A DNA stretch of 64,000 nt from Bog-473 sp963850095 (GTDB taxonomy: Bacteria > Actinomycetota > Acidimicrobiia > Acidimicrobiales > RAAP-2), in assembly GCA_963850095.1 (NCBI GenBank), contig CAWKJX010000004.1, positions 682,001 through 746,000 of the forward strand. The letters are read 5' to 3'. Of this stretch, positions 61,235 through 64,000 are shown one piece after another (position 1 is the stretch's first letter; every line of letters begins with the position of its first letter). Made by a program: the position numbers and the translations under genes. The notes beneath the pieces were generated by a model, which was given only the letters and a program-made list of their open reading frames with translations, did not search any database and was not told the DNA's origin.

Positions 61235-62929
61235 TCATGCGTCGTGGCCGAGCGTCACGGGCAATGCCTCGACCCCGCGGATGATCATTCTTCTCGCCCA
61301 CATTGGTTCGTCGTAGGCGGGCATCATCCTGGGAAAACGACGAAGCAGCTCGGGGAGCGCCACCTGCGCCTCCAGCCGCGCCAGTGCCGACCCGAGGCAG
61401 TGATGGGGTCCGCCTCCGAAGGACGTGTGCTCGTTCGCCCTGGGCCTCGCCAGGTCGAGTACGTCTGCGTCATCTCCCCACTTGTCGGGGTCGCGATTGG
61501 CCCCGCCGAGGCACAACAGCATCACGGATCCTGTCGGAACATCGATATCTTCGATCTTGACCGGAGCAAGAGCGATGCGGCGGGTGTACTGCACCGGTGA
61601 ATCGAATCGAATCAGCTCTTCGATGGCGTTCGCCTCTAGACGCCGGTCACCGCGGAGGCGGTCGAGCTGCTCGCGATACTCGAAGAGGTGAACCAGTCCA
61701 TTGCCAATCAGGTTCAAGGTGTTCTCGTGCCCGGCCACGTACAAGAGCGTGACCTGAGAGACCAACTCCTCGAGGGTCAGACGATCGCCAGAGATCTCGG
61801 CCTGAATGAGCTGGGACAAGAGGTCGTCGGACAACGACACCCGCTTCTCTCTCACGACGTCCTCGATATACCGGGACAGCGACCTTCCAGCCTCGATGCT
61901 CGCCGCCTCTTCTTCCGGAGTGTTCAGTGGATCGAACGTCTTCGTGACCGCCAACGACCATGCACGCAACTGGGCGATGTCCCCCGTGGGCATGCCGAGC
62001 ATCTCGGTGATGATCAAGGCCGGCAAAGGCAGGGCAAAGTCAGCAATGATGTCGGCGTCCGATCGTTCCATCAGAGCGATGATCAGTTCGTCCACTTCGG
62101 TCTGAGTGCGATCGCGCCACGAACTGATGGCCTTGGGCGTGAACGCCTTGGCAACCAGACTCCGGAGCCGGGAGTGGTCTTCGCCGTCTCGACGCAGCAT
62201 CATCTGGTGCAGATGACCTCCGCCGATCCGGTTGCGGGCGACCTCGGCATCGACAGCCGGAGTGGGATAGGCACGAGAGACATCGACGGCCAGCGATCGA
62301 TCGCGGACAAGTCGGTGCACGTCCGCGTACCGGGTGAGGATGAACCCGTCGATTTCGGGATCGAAGTGAACGGGATCCTTCGTCCGAAGAAGGTCGTAGT
62401 AGGGGTAGGGATCCGCAAGAAAGGCGGAATCCCGCGGGTCGACGAGCAGCTCTCCGATGCCGCCAGACAGCGGACGCCTCGCCGCGACCCGCAGAGGAGT
62501 CGGAGCTGGCGCTGGTCGCTCGGCGTTCTCGTTGGCTCGTCGAAGTCGACCCGTCGTCTCTCGAAGGAGTGCGAGCATCACGCGGGGGCTCTCGAGAAGG
62601 TTGTCGATGAATCCCGAGCCGTCGACTTCCTGGAGCACCATGTCACTCGTCGCCGTGACCGTGGCGCCACAAGGTCGGCCCTCAATCAGAGCCATCTCAC
62701 CGAAGGACTCCCCCGCCCCTATTTCGGCTACGAATAGCCCGGCCAGGGTGACTGCGGCCGTTCCGTCGATGATGATCCACCACCGGTCCGCGACGCTTCC
62801 TTCCGTGCAGATCACGTCGCCGTCGCCCACTTCGCGCACATCGCGCAGGGACGAGGTCAGGGCGGACAGCTCCTCGGGGGAACATCCTTCGAACAACGCC
62901 AGGTCGGCCAGGCTGCTCGAATCTGGCAT
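61235..62929 (-). CDS. Cyclic-nucleotide-binding domain fused to cytochrome P450
   Basis: A 564-residue protein. Residues about 10-125 form a cNMP-binding domain with G-E-S-F-G-E-M-A-L-I and G-R-P-C-G-A-T-V, the phosphate-binding cassette. A short linker leads to a P450 (about 155-560): I-helix A-G-H-E-N-T, the E-x-x-R pair in E-E-L-I-R, and the heme-ligand loop F-G-G-G-P-H-H-C-L-G with Cys511. All key catalytic residues are present. The fusion suggests cAMP/cGMP-gated monooxygenase activity; redox partners are not encoded nearby. Confidence 0.88.
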   Translation of the reverse strand: MPDSSSLADLALFEGCSPEELSALTSSLRDVREVGDGDVICTEGSVADRWWIIIDGTAAVTLAGLFVAEIGAGESFGEMALIEGRPCGATVTATSDMVLQEVDGSGFIDNLLESPRVMLALLRETTGRLRRANENAERPAPAPTPLRVAARRPLSGGIGELLVDPRDSAFLADPYPYYDLLRTKDPVHFDPEIDGFILTRYADVHRLVRDRSLAVDVSRAYPTPAVDAEVARNRIGGGHLHQMMLRRDGEDHSRLRSLVAKAFTPKAISSWRDRTQTEVDELIIALMERSDADIIADFALPLPALIITEMLGMPTGDIAQLRAWSLAVTKTFDPLNTPEEEAASIEAGRSLSRYIEDVVREKRVSLSDDLLSQLIQAEISGDRLTLEELVSQVTLLYVAGHENTLNLIGNGLVHLFEYREQLDRLRGDRRLEANAIEELIRFDSPVQYTRRIALAPVKIEDIDVPTGSVMLLCLGGANRDPDKWGDDADVLDLARPRANEHTSFGGGPHHCLGSALARLEAQVALPELLRRFPRMMPAYDEPMWARRMIIRGVEALPVTLGHDA

Positions 62930-63848
62930 TTCGGACACTCCTTGCTGGCAACTTCGATCGGGATCGTAGATCGCATGGACAGGGTCTCGCGAAGCACCCG
63001 CTCGGAATCCGACGGTCGGGATCTGCGGCGTAGACGCCGACTGTCCGAGCCGTACCCGGCGGTCACGACCCCGTGCCCACACGCCATAACGTCGTCTCGC
63101 TGCCAACCGTGAGCCGGTTGCGCCAGGCTCCGGAGGTGGGCCTCGAAACGCGGCCGAGACGGTACTGAAGACCATCGGGGGCGGGCCGGACGCGCTCGAA
63201 GCCCGGTGCGGCGTCCAGCGAGGCCCCTCGGCGAACCCAGAGAGGTCGTGCCCGTCCACGCCGTCGTAGCGCATCAGATGGTGTCGGAGACGGATTCCGC
63301 TCAGGTCCCCCGCTTTGGCCCTCTGCGGCATACTCTGCCTCGGGTTATCCGGCACAATGACGTCGAGGTAACCCAAAATCCCAGGCAGAGACGCTAAGGT
63401 AGAGGTTGAGGGGGCTCCCCGAATGGGAGGCCACATTGGGCACGCGGAGGGCTTAAAACTCGCCTCGGGGCCGCAGGCCAAAATGGCCCAATGGCACCCC
63501 GGATGACCGAGGACTCGACGCTCCTGCCACCATCAACTTCGCCCGGCCGAAACAGAAGCCGTCGGGCCACCACAGCCCGAGCAGCCGCGTCGTCACCGAA
63601 TGAAGACTCGTGCCTTCTCAACAAGCAGTGCCCAATCGGCTCGCCCGTCCATTGGTCCATTTCCGACCTGGTCGCAGTGGGCCCTCGTCGGTCCCCGGGG
63701 CCCGGTTCAGGAAGGTCCGATTCGTGGCGCCATCTGTCATTGATGGTGCAAGGGGGAAAAGTCGTGCGATGTACGTGACGGCTGTACATGAGGACATCGA
63801 GAGAGGACGTTCGAAGGAAGTGGTGCGTTGGGATGGGCGGGTGACCGG
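62930..63848. other. Gene-poor stretch
   Basis: About 920 bp between the P450 gene and the last partial frame. Overlapping open frames on both strands have no family resemblance, compositional support or ribosome binding site. Probably contains the P450 promoter near 62940 and untranslated DNA or a degraded gene. Confidence 0.35.
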
Positions 63849-64000
63849 TTGAAGGAACTGCTGGTTGTCGCCGCTGTATGTTTTGCTGCAGCGCCGTTCG
63901 CGGCAATGGCTTACGGGGTCATGAAGAGTTACCGCGAGACGCACCCATGGCCGGAGGGGTTTCCGCACAACGCACGCAACATCGCTGTGGGCTCCGTGGC
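63849..64000 (+). CDS. Partial protein with N-terminal hydrophobic segment
   Basis: A frame from TTG 63849 (L-K-E-L-L-V-V-A-A-V-C-F-A-A-A-P-F-A-A) runs off the right edge. The start resembles a signal peptide. Without the remainder no family can be named. Confidence 0.35.
   Translation, partial: MKELLVVAAVCFAAAPFAAMAYGVMKSYRETHPWPEGFPHNARNIAVGSV

Noticed and set aside
63394..63906. 170-residue minus-strand frame near the right edge
   Set aside because: No family resemblance, signal peptide or ribosome binding site; other frames of similar length overlap it.

Overview
The window is high-GC DNA from an actinobacterium, most likely of the class Acidimicrobiia. The grounds are the GC-rich codon use, the xerD, scpA, scpB, rluB, aroH, tyrA, aroA-cmk, plsC gene order, a Ku homologue, an actinobacterial-type LexA box, and a secreted protein built of repeated GYWL..SDGG..FGDA units, which I associate with this class. 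The taxonomic call is inference. Many otherwise intact genes carry single-base frame jumps, nearly all consistent with one extra base, so the sequence probably comes from an imperfectly polished long-read assembly. I annotate such genes across the jump and give its position.

Layout. Positions 1-5571 are a chromosomal flank with a truncated lipoprotein, a glutaredoxin-like protein, a conserved hypothetical, a tyrosine phosphatase, a second lipoprotein, a class B penicillin-binding protein and a DksA/TraR-type zinc-finger protein. Positions 5572-19558 are an integrated mobile element of about 14 kb. It lies in the 3' end of a tRNA-Pro(GGG) gene (19517-19591, minus strand) and is bounded by a perfect 44-bp direct repeat of that tRNA end. 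Inside are a tyrosine integrase, winged-helix and XRE regulators, an excisionase-like protein, an AAA/RecA-like ATPase, one very large phage-like protein (about 1,570 residues after frame repair), a RAD52-type annealing protein, a VRR-NUC nuclease, and small zinc-knuckle and membrane proteins. Its minus-strand genes are chained by start/stop overlaps and look like one long operon. I see no capsid, portal or terminase gene.

Positions 19592-23350 hold a GAF-GGDEF diguanylate cyclase, an alpha/beta hydrolase and a secreted phosphoesterase. Positions 23354-45943 are a housekeeping block: der, a PDZ/radical-SAM protein, ispH, an HD-domain protein, a glycosyltransferase, plsC, an aroA-cmk fusion, tyrA, aroH, rluB, scpB, scpA, trpS, a site-2 protease, xerD, a Nudix hydrolase, pyrG, recN, nadK, tlyA, a lysine-rich repeat protein and a HAD phosphatase. 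Together these cover aromatic amino-acid synthesis, chromosome condensation, ribosome assembly and modification, isoprenoids, CTP and NAD(P) supply, and DNA repair.

Positions 46009-52689 carry a CBS-domain protein, a small gene at a LexA box, the three subunits of a 2-oxo-acid dehydrogenase (E1alpha-E1beta-E2 operon) and Ku. Positions 52745-64000 are envelope-related and accessory: an O-antigen-ligase-like membrane protein, a large secreted Ig-like repeat protein, a YceI protein, a DD-carboxypeptidase-like protein without its catalytic Ser and Lys, a DUF523 protein, a membrane protein, and a cytochrome P450 fused to a cyclic-nucleotide-binding domain. The window ends inside an unidentified gene.
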